Shown here piece by piece: positions 8,349 to 17,200 of a DNA stretch of 33,195 nucleotides. Numbering within the stretch: the stretch's first letter is position 1; every line of letters begins with the position of its first letter. The translations under genes and the position numbers were made by a program. The notes beneath the pieces were generated by a model. The model was not told where the DNA came from. It ran no database searches and worked only from the letters and a program-made list of their open reading frames with translations. This stretch comes from Microcaldota archaeon (GTDB taxonomy: Archaea > Micrarchaeota > Micrarchaeia > Micrarchaeales > Micrarchaeaceae): assembly GCA_021834785.1 (NCBI GenBank), contig JAKBRJ010000008.1:1-33195 (forward strand), in the 5' to 3' direction.

Positions 8349-8630
8349 TTATCTCCTTCTCCTTGCGCTTGACTTTCTTGCGCTTGATTTCTTTGCCTTC
8401 TTTGACTTAGCTCTTCCTCCCCTATTCATCTTGGTTCTGGCAACGTATCCATTGCTGTCGATGAAATATAGGAATCCATCCTCTCTCTTTATCTTTTCGC
8501 TACCTACCTTTCCCTTCCTGCCTCTTGAATTTGTCTTCATAGGTGTGCGCCACGCATACCCATCCTTGCCTAAAAAGTATAGGTATCCGTCCTCCCTATC
8601 AATTCTTTCACTTCCGACTTTTTGTGCCAT
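8349..8630 (-). CDS. Small basic protein with two KVGSE-type repeats and a Lys/Arg/Ser/Ala tail
   Basis: The protein is 93 residues from ATG 8630, chosen because GGTGAATATA sits directly upstream; the frame can be extended four codons further. Two tandem repeats of roughly 30 residues are obvious: KVGSERIDREDGYLYF with GYAWRTPM, then KVGSEKIKREDGFLYF with GYVARTKM. They are joined by a short RGRKG linker. The tail is KSKKAKKSSARKSSARRRR-like, resembling linker-histone or nucleic-acid-binding tails. There is no signal peptide or membrane segment. The repeats look like small beta-hairpin units with aromatic residues. I recall similar proteins in DPANN genomes as conserved hypotheticals, but no function is known to me. 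Nucleic-acid binding is inferred from the charge only. Confidence 0.8.
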   Translation of the reverse strand: MAQKVGSERIDREDGYLYFLGKDGYAWRTPMKTNSRGRKGKVGSEKIKREDGFLYFIDSNGYVARTKMNRGGRAKSKKAKKSSARKSSARRRR

Positions 8631-8736
8631 TATATTCACCAATATTAATGACTTAAATAAGTTTAAATACCTATCGTCGTGGCTCCGTCAGCAAAATTTG
8701 CCATTGTCAAATGTCTAACCTGCCAGCGAGCAGAAT

Positions 8737-8761
8737 CTTTATATATTATATAAATATTAAA
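8737..8761 (+). promoter_or_regulatory. Strong TATA-box region for the helical-repeat protein gene
   Basis: A long A/T stretch (CTTTATATATTATATAAATA...) lies 46-70 bases before ATG 8807. It argues that translation does not begin at the upstream ATG 8711, which would place this promoter inside the coding sequence. A second AT-rich element on the other strand (about 8651-8675, GTATTTAAACTTATTTAAG) is suited to drive the divergent repeat-protein gene. Confidence 0.5.
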
Positions 8762-8806
8762 TTGAATGATAAAATTTACACGTTTCAACGACATAAATGC
8801 GATTTT

Positions 8807-9487
8807 ATGGCGGATAACCCCAAAACCAAGGAAGCTAAGTCAAAACTAACTCAACTGGAGAAATACGGCGAAAGGCTGCTTGAAACTAAAGAATACGCAA
8901 ATGCAGAGCGAACATTCCTAGAGGCTCTTATGCTGATACGCAGAAGCGGCATAGACGAAGATCCAAAAGTCAAAATCCAAAAAATAAAAATAATAAAAAA
9001 TAATGGCGATTTGGCACTATCCATGAACGACCCGATAAAAGCTGCATCTATTTATTTGCGCCTAGCAAAGGAGGAATTGGATATGTATGGCAATGAGACA
9101 TCTTTAAAAAATTTTTTGGATAATATGGACAAAGTCGAAACAATGCTAGATGTCATGGATCGCTCTGGCAATGCCATATACGCAGCAAAAGGTTTTATTG
9201 AAACTGGCTTAAGGTATGGCGAGTACAAGGACGTGCTGGCAAATGCAGCAAAGAATGGTAATGTGCACGCCCTGCCCAAGAAGTCAAAGGAAATCGATTA
9301 CGTATTGTTAAAATCAACAGAATGCATCTATGGGTCGCTTAAAATAATAGAAAATCTTTCCATGGATCCAAATAACCGTAATTACGGTTTCTTGCTTGCG
9401 GAAATAAAGGAGTTTGGAGTATTCAATAGAGACCGCAATATACTCAAGATGTGTGCCGACATAGCCGAACGCATGCATCTGGAATAA
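8807..9487 (+). CDS. Predicted alpha-helical repeat (TPR-like) protein of unknown function
   Basis: The protein is 226 residues from ATG 8807. It is rich in helices with a TPR-like rhythm: LEKYGERLLETKEYANAERTFLEALML, then NNGDLALSMNDPIKAASIYLRLAKEEL, then DRSGNAIYAAKGFIETGLRYGEY. The spacing of small and aromatic residues fits two to four tetratricopeptide-type units. TPR folds usually act as protein-protein scaffolds. No signal peptide, membrane segment or catalytic motif is visible. It has its own strong promoter and stands alone between the divergent KVGSE-repeat gene and the PAC2 gene. The partner is unknown. Confidence 0.72.
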   Translation: MADNPKTKEAKSKLTQLEKYGERLLETKEYANAERTFLEALMLIRRSGIDEDPKVKIQKIKIIKNNGDLALSMNDPIKAASIYLRLAKEELDMYGNETSLKNFLDNMDKVETMLDVMDRSGNAIYAAKGFIETGLRYGEYKDVLANAAKNGNVHALPKKSKEIDYVLLKSTECIYGSLKIIENLSMDPNNRNYGFLLAEIKEFGVFNRDRNILKMCADIAERMHLE

Positions 9488-9559
9488 AAATTTACCACAC
9501 ATGCATCAAACCCTACTAATACTTAATAAGGTATCTCTCCAAAAATTAATGGTGTTTTA

Positions 9560-10318
9560 ATGCTGGAAATTAAACTGCTCAAGGGAACTTCTATAAAAGG
9601 ATATAAACTTGTAGAAGGTTTCCCAGGCATCGGGCTCGTAGGTCCAATGGCTATAAGCTATATGATAGATAAACTGAAAATGGAGTATTGCGGATATGTC
9701 GACAGCGATAAATTTCCTCCAATGATATCCATACACGAAGGCAAGGCGATGCCTCCCGTGAGGCTGTATAGTTCCGACAAGATTAAAGTTGTAATAGTAT
9801 TTGCGGAATTTGCGATACCTATATCTATGGTATACGAACTTACGCAAAAACTCTATGAATTCATCAAAGATAACGGACTTACTGAGATAATATCAATAAA
9901 CGGAATGCCTACAAGTTCTGCTTCGTTAGAAGAAACCGGCATTTCCAACGACAAGGTTTATTCAATCGCATCGTCGAAGAAGCTGGCGCAGGATGCTGCA
10001 AAGGCCGGAATGATACCTATAGCTGAAGGTGTGGCTACAGGAGTAAGCGCATTGCTGCTGTTAAACGCCGTGTCATCGCAAATTGATGACATAAACATTC
10101 TTGTGCCTGTAAACCAGAACATAATAGATCCAAAATACGCCGAACTGGCAATACAGGCCATAAATAAAATATTGAACTTGAAGATAGACATAACCGAACT
10201 GGATAAGGAGTCAAAGGAGGTAGAAGCGAAAATAAAAGACCTGATAAAGAAAAGCAAGGAAACGCACGATACCTTCAAGAAAGCTTCTGAGGATAGCGGA
10301 CCTTCGATGTATGCTTGA
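9560..10318 (+). CDS. PAC2 family protein (proteasome assembly chaperone-like)
   Basis: This 252-residue protein of the PAC2 family (COG2047/COG1938) has the N-terminal LVEGFPGIGLVGPMA motif (about residues 17-31), then VVIVFAEFAIP and EIISINGMPT. Archaeal members include PbaA/PbaB, which help assemble or regulate the 20S proteasome. The C-terminal 40 residues are Lys/Glu-rich and probably helical, ending in GPSMYA. A terminal HbYX-type motif (hydrophobic-Tyr-any) would allow proteasome binding; here the last three residues are M-Y-A, which fits. The start has GGTG upstream (GGTGTTTTAATG). The tRNA-Leu gene follows 10 bases after the stop. Confidence 0.85.
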   Translation: MLEIKLLKGTSIKGYKLVEGFPGIGLVGPMAISYMIDKLKMEYCGYVDSDKFPPMISIHEGKAMPPVRLYSSDKIKVVIVFAEFAIPISMVYELTQKLYEFIKDNGLTEIISINGMPTSSASLEETGISNDKVYSIASSKKLAQDAAKAGMIPIAEGVATGVSALLLLNAVSSQIDDINILVPVNQNIIDPKYAELAIQAINKILNLKIDITELDKESKEVEAKIKDLIKKSKETHDTFKKASEDSGPSMYA

Positions 10319-10328
10319 TTTGATTTTT

Positions 10329-10433
10329 GCAGGGGTGGCAGAGTCTGGTCAGGCTTAAAGGCCACAGAAAAACGCGCAGGACTTAAGATCCTGTGGCTTA
10401 GCGCCTTCGTGAGTTCAAATCTCACCCCCTGCA
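10329..10433 (+). tRNA. tRNA-Leu (UAA anticodon), with about 19 extra nucleotides in the D-arm region
   Basis: The acceptor stem GCAGGGG/CCCCTGC pairs fully, with A as discriminator and no encoded full CCA. The anticodon arm is CAGGA-CTTAAGA-TCCTG, giving anticodon TAA, and the T arm is GTGAG-TTCAAAT-CTCAC. A 15-base variable region confirms a class II tRNA. The segment between acceptor and anticodon stems is 41 bases, against about 22 in ordinary archaeal tRNA-Leu. The surplus follows the conserved CTGGTCA of the D-loop. It may be a non-canonical intron or an enlarged D-loop. No clear promoter separates it from the PAC2 gene. Confidence 0.9.
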
Positions 10434-10491
10434 CAGTAAGTCTTCCATAATGGGCAGGACGTGCATTGTCGTTTACGGGAAAAAGGAAAAT

Positions 10492-10503
10492 CTTATATAA
10501 ATA
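10492..10503 (+). promoter_or_regulatory. TATA box upstream of the geranylgeranyl reductase gene
   Basis: CTTATATAAATA lies about 38-49 bases before ATG 10541. Transcription should start close to 10520-10530, giving a very short leader without a clear GGTG site. Confidence 0.5.
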
Positions 10504-10540
10504 ATGTTTTACAATTAACTACTACAACCTAAGTGTTTTT

Positions 10541-11986
10541 ATGGACTCTAATGAAAAATATGATATTATAGTGGCAGGTGCTGGCATGTCAGGTTCCTTG
10601 GCTGCAGGCATAGCTGCAAGGAAAGGCGCAAGCGTATTGCTCCTTGATCGAAATCCTGAAGATAGCGTAGGCAAAAAGAACAATTGGGGCTGGACATGCG
10701 GAGATGCGGTAGCAGGGTCGCATCTTGACTTCATAACAAAACAGACCAGTTTGGCATTTTCAAAGCCTGAACTGGATTTAAAGGTTGACGGCGTATATGC
10801 ATTATCCCCAGACTTAAGCTCCAGATATTTGTTTGATGGGGTGGGATACATTCTCGATAGGCCTGCTTTCGAATCAAAACTTCTGGATTTTGCTAAAAAA
10901 TCAGGAGTAACCTATATGCCTGAATTTGAGGTAGAGGGCCCAATAGTGGAGAATAATTTCATAAGCGGAATATTCGGAAAGGATAATAAAAAAGAACATA
11001 AAAAATTTTATTCAAAGCTCGTGATAGACGCATTGGGCGTAGCTACTGTATTGAGAAGGCGCCTTCCAGATAACGATTTCATTGATAAAAATGTAGATAT
11101 CGATGACATTGAGTCTACGGGCAGATACATCTACGAGTTTGACATCAATGGCGAAGACCTAAATTATTATGATCCAAAGAACGCACTCATACACCTCAAT
11201 CAAGAGATGGCTCCAGGCGGATACGGATGGGTATTTCCAAAGAGTGAGGATAAGGTAAACATAGGTTTGGGCGTTCAAAAGAAGAGCCTTGACATAAGGA
11301 ACGCAAAGCTGGGAAAGAAGGACACTCTCCAAAACCTGATAGATGAATATGTCAAGTGGAATCCAATAATAAAAAATCCGCGCCTTTTCAATAAGAATAA
11401 CAACGGCAAAGGCATATGGTCTGTAGCAGTTAGGAGACAGATGGAATCCCTTGTATTCAATGGCTACATGGGCGCAGGAGACAGCATGGCGATGCCCAAT
11501 CCAATAAGCGCAGGGGGCATAGGCCCGGCATTGGTTTCGGGCGCGTTTGCGGGAGAAAATGCTGCAATAGCTGTGCAATCAAACGACGTTTCGACAAAAG
11601 GCCTATGGAAATATAATTTAGATTATAATGCGGAATACGGCAAGAAGACCGCAGGTTTGGAAGTCTTTAGGATATATATGCAGTCAATAAACAATGCTGT
11701 GCTGAATTACGGGTTAAAAACATTCCTGACCCGTAACGAAGCCTCAAACCTTGCGCTGGGAGTTGTACCCGAACTAAGCCTAGCATCAAAGTTCAAGATG
11801 GTCCTAAAAGGTGCATCAAACATAAACGCATTCCAAAACCTGATATTCGCAGTAAATAAGATGAAGAAGCTCAATGCAATATATACAAAGTATCCTGAAA
11901 ATCCAGACGATTTCAAGAAATGGAAAGCGCAGGTATCTGCAGAAATGGAAGACGCAAAGGAGCGCTTCAAGCCAAATCCAATATGA
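10541..11986 (+). CDS. Geranylgeranyl reductase family FAD-dependent oxidoreductase
   Basis: This 481-residue flavoprotein has an N-terminal Rossmann GAGMSGS motif (about residues 12-18), the GGYGWVFPK block typical of geranylgeranyl reductases and the second FAD motif GDSMAMPNPISAGGIGPAL. The family saturates the isoprenoid chains of archaeal membrane lipids (digeranylgeranylglycerophospholipid reductase) or related isoprenoids. It is about 70 residues longer than many archaeal homologues, with the extra length in the C-terminal half. Having this enzyme suggests the cell modifies its own ether lipids. It is followed after 10 bases by rpoK, with which it probably shares a transcript. The exact substrate cannot be fixed from sequence. 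Confidence 0.87.
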   Translation: MDSNEKYDIIVAGAGMSGSLAAGIAARKGASVLLLDRNPEDSVGKKNNWGWTCGDAVAGSHLDFITKQTSLAFSKPELDLKVDGVYALSPDLSSRYLFDGVGYILDRPAFESKLLDFAKKSGVTYMPEFEVEGPIVENNFISGIFGKDNKKEHKKFYSKLVIDALGVATVLRRRLPDNDFIDKNVDIDDIESTGRYIYEFDINGEDLNYYDPKNALIHLNQEMAPGGYGWVFPKSEDKVNIGLGVQKKSLDIRNAKLGKKDTLQNLIDEYVKWNPIIKNPRLFNKNNNGKGIWSVAVRRQMESLVFNGYMGAGDSMAMPNPISAGGIGPALVSGAFAGENAAIAVQSNDVSTKGLWKYNLDYNAEYGKKTAGLEVFRIYMQSINNAVLNYGLKTFLTRNEASNLALGVVPELSLASKFKMVLKGASNINAFQNLIFAVNKMKKLNAIYTKYPENPDDFKKWKAQVSAEMEDAKERFKPNPI

Positions 11987-11996
11987 AGTGTAGACT

Positions 11997-12170
11997 ATGA
12001 ACGAATATACAAAATTTGAAAAATCAAGGATAATTGGCGCAAGGGCGCTACAGCTTGCCAATGGCGCCCCTCCTCTTATAAAGGTCCCTGAAGATATGGT
12101 AGAGCCGCTGGATCTGGCAGAACTGGAATTCGAGAAAGGAATAATTCCAATAACCATAATAAGGGAATGA
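11997..12170 (+). CDS. rpoK: DNA-directed RNA polymerase subunit K (Rpb6 homologue)
   Basis: This is a 57-residue frame, short enough to be missed by length cut-offs. The sequence TKFEKSRIIGARALQLA, then GAPPLIKVPEDM, then EPLDLAELEFEKGIIPITIIR is a textbook archaeal RpoK. This subunit helps assemble and stabilise RNA polymerase by clamping the largest subunit. The start is 10 bases after the geranylgeranyl reductase stop; a weak GAAGTG lies upstream. It is usually found near ribosomal or RNA polymerase genes, so its place after a lipid enzyme is unusual. Full length; nothing missing. Confidence 0.95.
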   Translation: MNEYTKFEKSRIIGARALQLANGAPPLIKVPEDMVEPLDLAELEFEKGIIPITIIRE

Positions 12171-12218
12171 GAAGGCTGCCCTGAAAATTTATGATTCAGA
12201 TATAAAAGCAGGAATAGG

Positions 12219-13034
12219 TTAAGCCCGCTTTTTCTTAATTTTCGGTTCGTTCTTCTGTTGCATCCTTAAAACATCAGAAGCCTGCCCTACGAACGCTCCA
12301 TCCAATCCATATATCTCTGCGGTGCCGAAGTCAAATATATTGTTCCTAAATAAAGGATTTATATCCTCGCGAGTACTGTGCCCCGCATCTAATCCGCCGC
12401 CCATTATAAGGTCATTGAAGGCTGGCATCACTATAAGCTTTGTCACCCTGCCATTTTCGTATCTCATAGCCAATTCTTTCTTATTTGCTTTCGCTACCAG
12501 CCATACCTTAGAATTATAAAAAGCGTTGTTTGAATCATATATGCGTATGGCAAAATGGTTATGCGCAGTTATTATTGTATCTTTAGACATAGCCTTTTCA
12601 GACGGCCAACGATGCCCATGCACGAGCGCAATATCGCCTATAATGATTTCATCAGAGATGCTCTCGAGAAGCCCTGAAAAATCGCCAGTATATGCATCAT
12701 GGTTCCCAATTGCAAGATGAACTCTGAGTCCATTGTCATTTAATTGCCCTAAGAAGTTCTTGATCATGTGCGCCTCTGTATAATCGAGCCTAAGTATACT
12801 GTTCTTCAAATCGCCTAAAATTATCAAGTCATTGGCTTTGAACGACGATGCGATTCTAATTATCCTATTTGCTATCATTTCGGTGGCGGAACGCATGTTG
12901 ATGCCTTTCCATTTCAAATCTCTCTCCATGCCGATATGCAAATCTCCAACTACTAAATGATTTTTTCTGCTCTCCGTCAATATAAGTGCAGGTTCGTTGT
13001 AAATAAATTTTATATTTGCCTTCCTACTGCTCAT
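12219..13034 (-). CDS. Calcineurin-like metallophosphoesterase (COG1407 type)
   Basis: The protein is 271 residues when started at ATG 13034; a 30-residue upstream extension is open but would run into the start region of the divergent protease gene. Metal-binding motifs occur in order: GDLHIGMERD (D-x-H), ILGDLKN (GD), AIGNHD (GNHD), LVHGHRWP (GH) and TAHNHFAI (H-x-H). Together they form a complete dinuclear phosphoesterase centre. The arrangement fits archaeal ICC-like phosphoesterases that are often found beside DNA-repair helicases, but the substrate is unknown. The C-terminus is basic (KNEPKIKKKRA). Convergent with rpoK. Confidence 0.87.
   Translation of the reverse strand: MSSRKANIKFIYNEPALILTESRKNHLVVGDLHIGMERDLKWKGINMRSATEMIANRIIRIASSFKANDLIILGDLKNSILRLDYTEAHMIKNFLGQLNDNGLRVHLAIGNHDAYTGDFSGLLESISDEIIIGDIALVHGHRWPSEKAMSKDTIITAHNHFAIRIYDSNNAFYNSKVWLVAKANKKELAMRYENGRVTKLIVMPAFNDLIMGGGLDAGHSTREDINPLFRNNIFDFGTAEIYGLDGAFVGQASDVLRMQQKNEPKIKKKRA
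12228..12242 (+). terminator. T-rich tract downstream of rpoK
   Basis: CTTTTTCTTAATTTT lies about 58 bases after the rpoK stop and overlaps the end of the convergent phosphoesterase gene. It fits an archaeal oligo-T terminator for the geranylgeranyl reductase-rpoK transcript. No hairpin is evident. Confidence 0.35.
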
Positions 13035-13105
13035 ATAATCAAATCCAAAATTTTTATCATTGACAATGAATAAATAATGTTGCAAGCAATTAATTAAGGT
13101 GCGGG

Positions 13106-14206
13106 ATGGCCAATTTTTCGCCAATGATAGGCAAGATTGCGGGCATAGACGTGCAGCTGCACTGGACGTTTATACTACTACTGCTATTTTCGCTAGCGAT
13201 AAGCCTTCCACTATTCATGATATTTGTATTATTATTCCTATTTGTGTTTTTGCATGAGCTTGCACATTCAATAACTGCCAAAAACAACAACATACCTGTG
13301 CAGAAGATAATATTATATCCTCTTGGCGGCGGTTCGGTAATAGACATGGACGACATAGAACCGCGTCTAGAGTTTAGGATATCCTTAGCTGGCCCGTTAT
13401 CAAATTTTTTCTTCGGATTTGTGCTTGGCGCAATCTCAATATTAATGCCGGGAGGATTTGCAAAAAGCATAATCCAGCTTCTTTTCCTGCTCAACATACT
13501 TTTGGCAGCTTCCAACATAATACCATGGTTTCCGCTGGATGGCGGCAGGATACTTCGCAGTTACCTTCAAAAGAAGAGATCGTTCTTTGCCTCTACTGAA
13601 ATAACTGTCAAGGCAAGCAACGTAATAACGATCCTTTTTATCATTGGAACATTCATATTCGTATATCTGTCCAATGGCTATTCTCTTCTCTACAAAGAAA
13701 CAATAGTGGTATTTGACCTATTCATTGCAATATTCTTCTATGGCGGCGCCCAGGCTGAAATGCAGTCCGCATATGTGCGCAACTATACTTCGGATCTTCC
13801 GCTGAGCGCAGTCTCGTCAAAAAATTACATAATGCTTAAGCCTGGCGTAAAGATGGGCAGCCTTTACAATGAGATGCTAGCGCACCATACGCATCTGGTG
13901 GTATTCAAGCAAGGAAGCGAATTCAGGCTGGTTTCGCGCCTGCCAACTGTAATATCAAACAAGAGCGTAGGCAACATGATAAAGAAGGATATCGCATATT
14001 TCAGTTCGTCCTTGCCTGTAATTCCGTACAACGCCAAACCATTTCAAGCGCTCACCAAGATGCAGATATACGAGGCCGGAATAATAGGCATAGTAAAAAA
14101 TGGGAAGCTTACAGGGATAATACAAAGGCAGCACCTTGAATCTGTGCTTTCGCTGCATATCTCAAAATTCAGTAAATTGCACAAAGGTTCAAACGCAAAA
14201 CAATGA
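13106..14206 (+). CDS. Site-2 protease family (M50) intramembrane metalloprotease
   Basis: This 366-residue protein has the zinc motif HELAH (H50-E51-H54) inside a hydrophobic helix. The second metal-ligand motif NIIPWFPLDGGR supplies Asp144. Further membrane helices lie around residues 20-48, 95-112, 122-140 and 170-205. The C-terminal part (about 220-360) resembles degenerate CBS domains (SDLPLSAV...IGIVKNGKLTGII), as in SpoIVFB-like subfamily members. Such enzymes cut transmembrane substrates, often anti-sigma or membrane-tethered regulators. The start is fixed by AAGGTGCGGGATG. It is transcribed divergently from the phosphoesterase. The substrate is unknown. Confidence 0.93.
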   Translation: MANFSPMIGKIAGIDVQLHWTFILLLLFSLAISLPLFMIFVLLFLFVFLHELAHSITAKNNNIPVQKIILYPLGGGSVIDMDDIEPRLEFRISLAGPLSNFFFGFVLGAISILMPGGFAKSIIQLLFLLNILLAASNIIPWFPLDGGRILRSYLQKKRSFFASTEITVKASNVITILFIIGTFIFVYLSNGYSLLYKETIVVFDLFIAIFFYGGAQAEMQSAYVRNYTSDLPLSAVSSKNYIMLKPGVKMGSLYNEMLAHHTHLVVFKQGSEFRLVSRLPTVISNKSVGNMIKKDIAYFSSSLPVIPYNAKPFQALTKMQIYEAGIIGIVKNGKLTGIIQRQHLESVLSLHISKFSKLHKGSNAKQ

Positions 14207-14299
14207 AGGCGCATAACCATGCGATATGTGCCAACTATAACCATATGACAAGCACTAAAAATCTTAATATGCTAATCATTAGTGGCGCCGGTGTTGTTT

Positions 14300-17200
14300 G
14301 TGCTCTATATTGACAAAGTAACAATTCATAATTTTAAATCCTTCAAGCATGCAAACATTATGTTTAGCAAGGGCTTCAATTGCATTGTAGGCCCAAATGG
14401 ATCGGGCAAGTCCAACATATGCGACGCACTGCTTTTTTCGCTTGGGGAGTCATCATTCAGAAGAATGAGGGTCACAAATTCAAGCAAACTAATAAGCAAT
14501 CTAGTAAAGCCGGATAAGGAAACAAAGCTAAAACGGGCGTACGTCACAATAGATTTTTCCGGAGACCAAAAAATCCAGATATCCAGAGTCGTAAGGTCGG
14601 ATGGCAAAATTGGATATAGGATAGGCGGCAAAAAGGCAAAGAGGCAGGATGTGTTGGATTTGCTGCATGCAAACAACTGCTGGGCCAATGAAACAAATAC
14701 TATAACCCAGGGCGAGATAATCAGGATACTGAACCTTAATTCAAAGGAACGCAGGGGACTGATAGACATAGCTTCCGGCATAAAAGAATTTGATGACAAA
14801 AAAAATAATTCGTTAAAAGAGCTTGAGAAAGTAGAAGAAAAGATAGGGAATGCAAAAATAATGCTTAGCGAACGCACCGGATTCATAGAGGAGCTTAAAA
14901 AAGACAAAGAAGATGCAGAGCGGTACATAGCTACATCCGATTCCATAAAAAGCATAAGCTACACGATATTGAAAAAGAGGGAAAGCCAAGTATATTCTGC
15001 ATTGGAAGATGCGATGGGCAGCATTGCACGATTTGAAGAAAAGAAGAAAACTTTGTCGTCATCTATATCTGAAATCGATAAGAAGATGGAGGATATTGCG
15101 AAGCTGCGCTCAGAACTTTCGAAGAAACTCAGCGAGAAGTCAATTGAGGTAAATTCCGTTAACAGGAATCTTGACGAGATAAGCAAGGGGGTGGCTATAG
15201 CAGAATCTGAAGTGCGGGGGACCAAAGAATCGATTGCAAGCTTAAAAACACGCATAAACGAATTGACAGCAGAAGACAATGGTTTGGGTATCAGGATAGC
15301 AGATAACAAAAAAATTATAGTTTCATTAAGGGCAGAAATAGAATCTAGATCAAAAAGCATTGAAAAAATTGAAGTTCATCAAAATCAAGAGGCCGACGAT
15401 TTTGCATCGGGGGAATATGAGTCTATGCAAAAGTCGCTTGATGCCCTCTCAAAAGAATTCGATTCGGTCAACGGCGCTCGCCTGTCTGCCGTGGCTGAAA
15501 TCTCAAGAGCATCAGATTCAATAGAAATGCTATCTTTAAAAGCATCTGATTTGGAAAAATCGATCAAAGAATGGAACGCATCTGTTTCAAGCAGACTAAA
15601 GGATGCCGATGCAGTGAAAAGCAAAATAGCCAAGGGTCGCATCAGGATAAAAGAACTTCACGAAAAGCAATCCGCCATAACCAAGTCTATTTCGGCACTG
15701 GATGAAAAGTCAATAGATATCAGGGAGGCGATAGCCGCAAGCGGAGGCGGCACGGACCGCATGAATGACGAGATAAAGCGCGAAATAAAGCAGGGTTTTC
15801 ACGGCAGAGCGTATGAGCTATGCACTTATGAAGACAAGTATTCAAATGCCATCATTGCCGCCGCGGGGAGCAGATTCAATTACTTCGTAGTGGAATCGAT
15901 AAGCGTTGCAACATCGGCGATAAAACTTATCCGCGATAAAAAGCTTGGGAGGGCATCGTTCATACCTATGGCGGACATATACGGCAAGAAGCCTGCGGTG
16001 CAAGAAGGCGTCACTCCAATAATAGACCTGGTGAAATTCGATAAGAAATACGAAAAAGTTTTCTCGTTCGTATTCGCCAATACCTATCTAGTAAATACGA
16101 TAGCAGACGGAAAGAAGCATGGACTCGGAAATCTAAGGTATGTGACTAAGGAAGGCGATATACTTGAGCCGTCAGGAGTCGTCAGTGGAGGGTTTTCACG
16201 GCAGGTTGCATATCCCGGCAAGCTGAGATTAGAACTAGAAAAGGTTGCAGGCCAAAAACAGGAGCTTTTAAAGGAAATAGCAATGGTTGAATCTGAACTG
16301 GAATCTGAGAAAAAGGCAGTTGGCTCTCTCGAGGTAGACCTGGCAGGCAGCGAAATAGAAATAAAACGCATGAATTCTTCCATATCATTGTCATTAGGAG
16401 AATTGCTGACGATCAAATCCGAAATAGATGCAAAAAGCAAGTCAGTTAAAGGCACAGAACGTGAAATCGAGGCATACGCGTCTAAATGCAGCAACCTGGC
16501 AAAAGAGATTTCAGCCATAAAAGAAAAGCAGGCACTTAGCTACAAAGCAATGTCTACCGCACTCCATGCTGGGAAGTCATCGAAAGCGAGCAAGGAAGAA
16601 ATTGAGACTGCAAAGAAGCAACGTGCAGAGCTGGAATCATTAAAAATGCAATATGCATCGGTCTCAAAAGAGAATGACATGCTGGATTTGAGGATTGCAG
16701 CCATAAAAGACGAAATGCGCAAAGCGTCAGACACTATAAATAAACTCAATGCTGCGGTGAAGGAAAAGGAAGCGTACATCGCCAAAGGGGTGTCTTCAAA
16801 AGCCGAGCTTGAAGAAATGATAAGATCACATGACAAAGGGTCAGAATCGATATACAATGAGCTTTTAAAACTCGAAAAATCACTGTCTGAAATGGGATTC
16901 CAGAAAGGCAGGCTGACTGGAGAATCCGACAAGCTGGCAAAGGAATTATCAGAAGCAGAAACTAAGAAAGCCCAGGCGCAAACGAGGCTCAACGACATAA
17001 AAGCCGAACTTTCCGGAAGGGCAGAGGTTGAAGAAGCCAAGGGGAGCATAAACGAACTGGAAAGCAGGCTTGCAGTCCTAAAAAACGATCTGGAAAAAAT
17101 GGGCGTTGTAAACCTAAAAGCTCCTGAGATGTATGAAATAAAAAGCAAGGATCTCGAAGGCGCCATAGAAAAGCTCGATACTCTAGAAAACGAAAAAACC

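Noticed and set aside
8711..8806. Upstream ATG extension of the TPR-like protein
   Set aside because: It would place a strong TATA box inside the coding sequence, and the extension is low-complexity without similarity to the rest.
13035..13124. 30-residue N-terminal extension of the phosphoesterase
   Set aside because: It overlaps the start of the divergent M50 protease, and the natural N-terminus before the first metal motif begins at ATG 13034.
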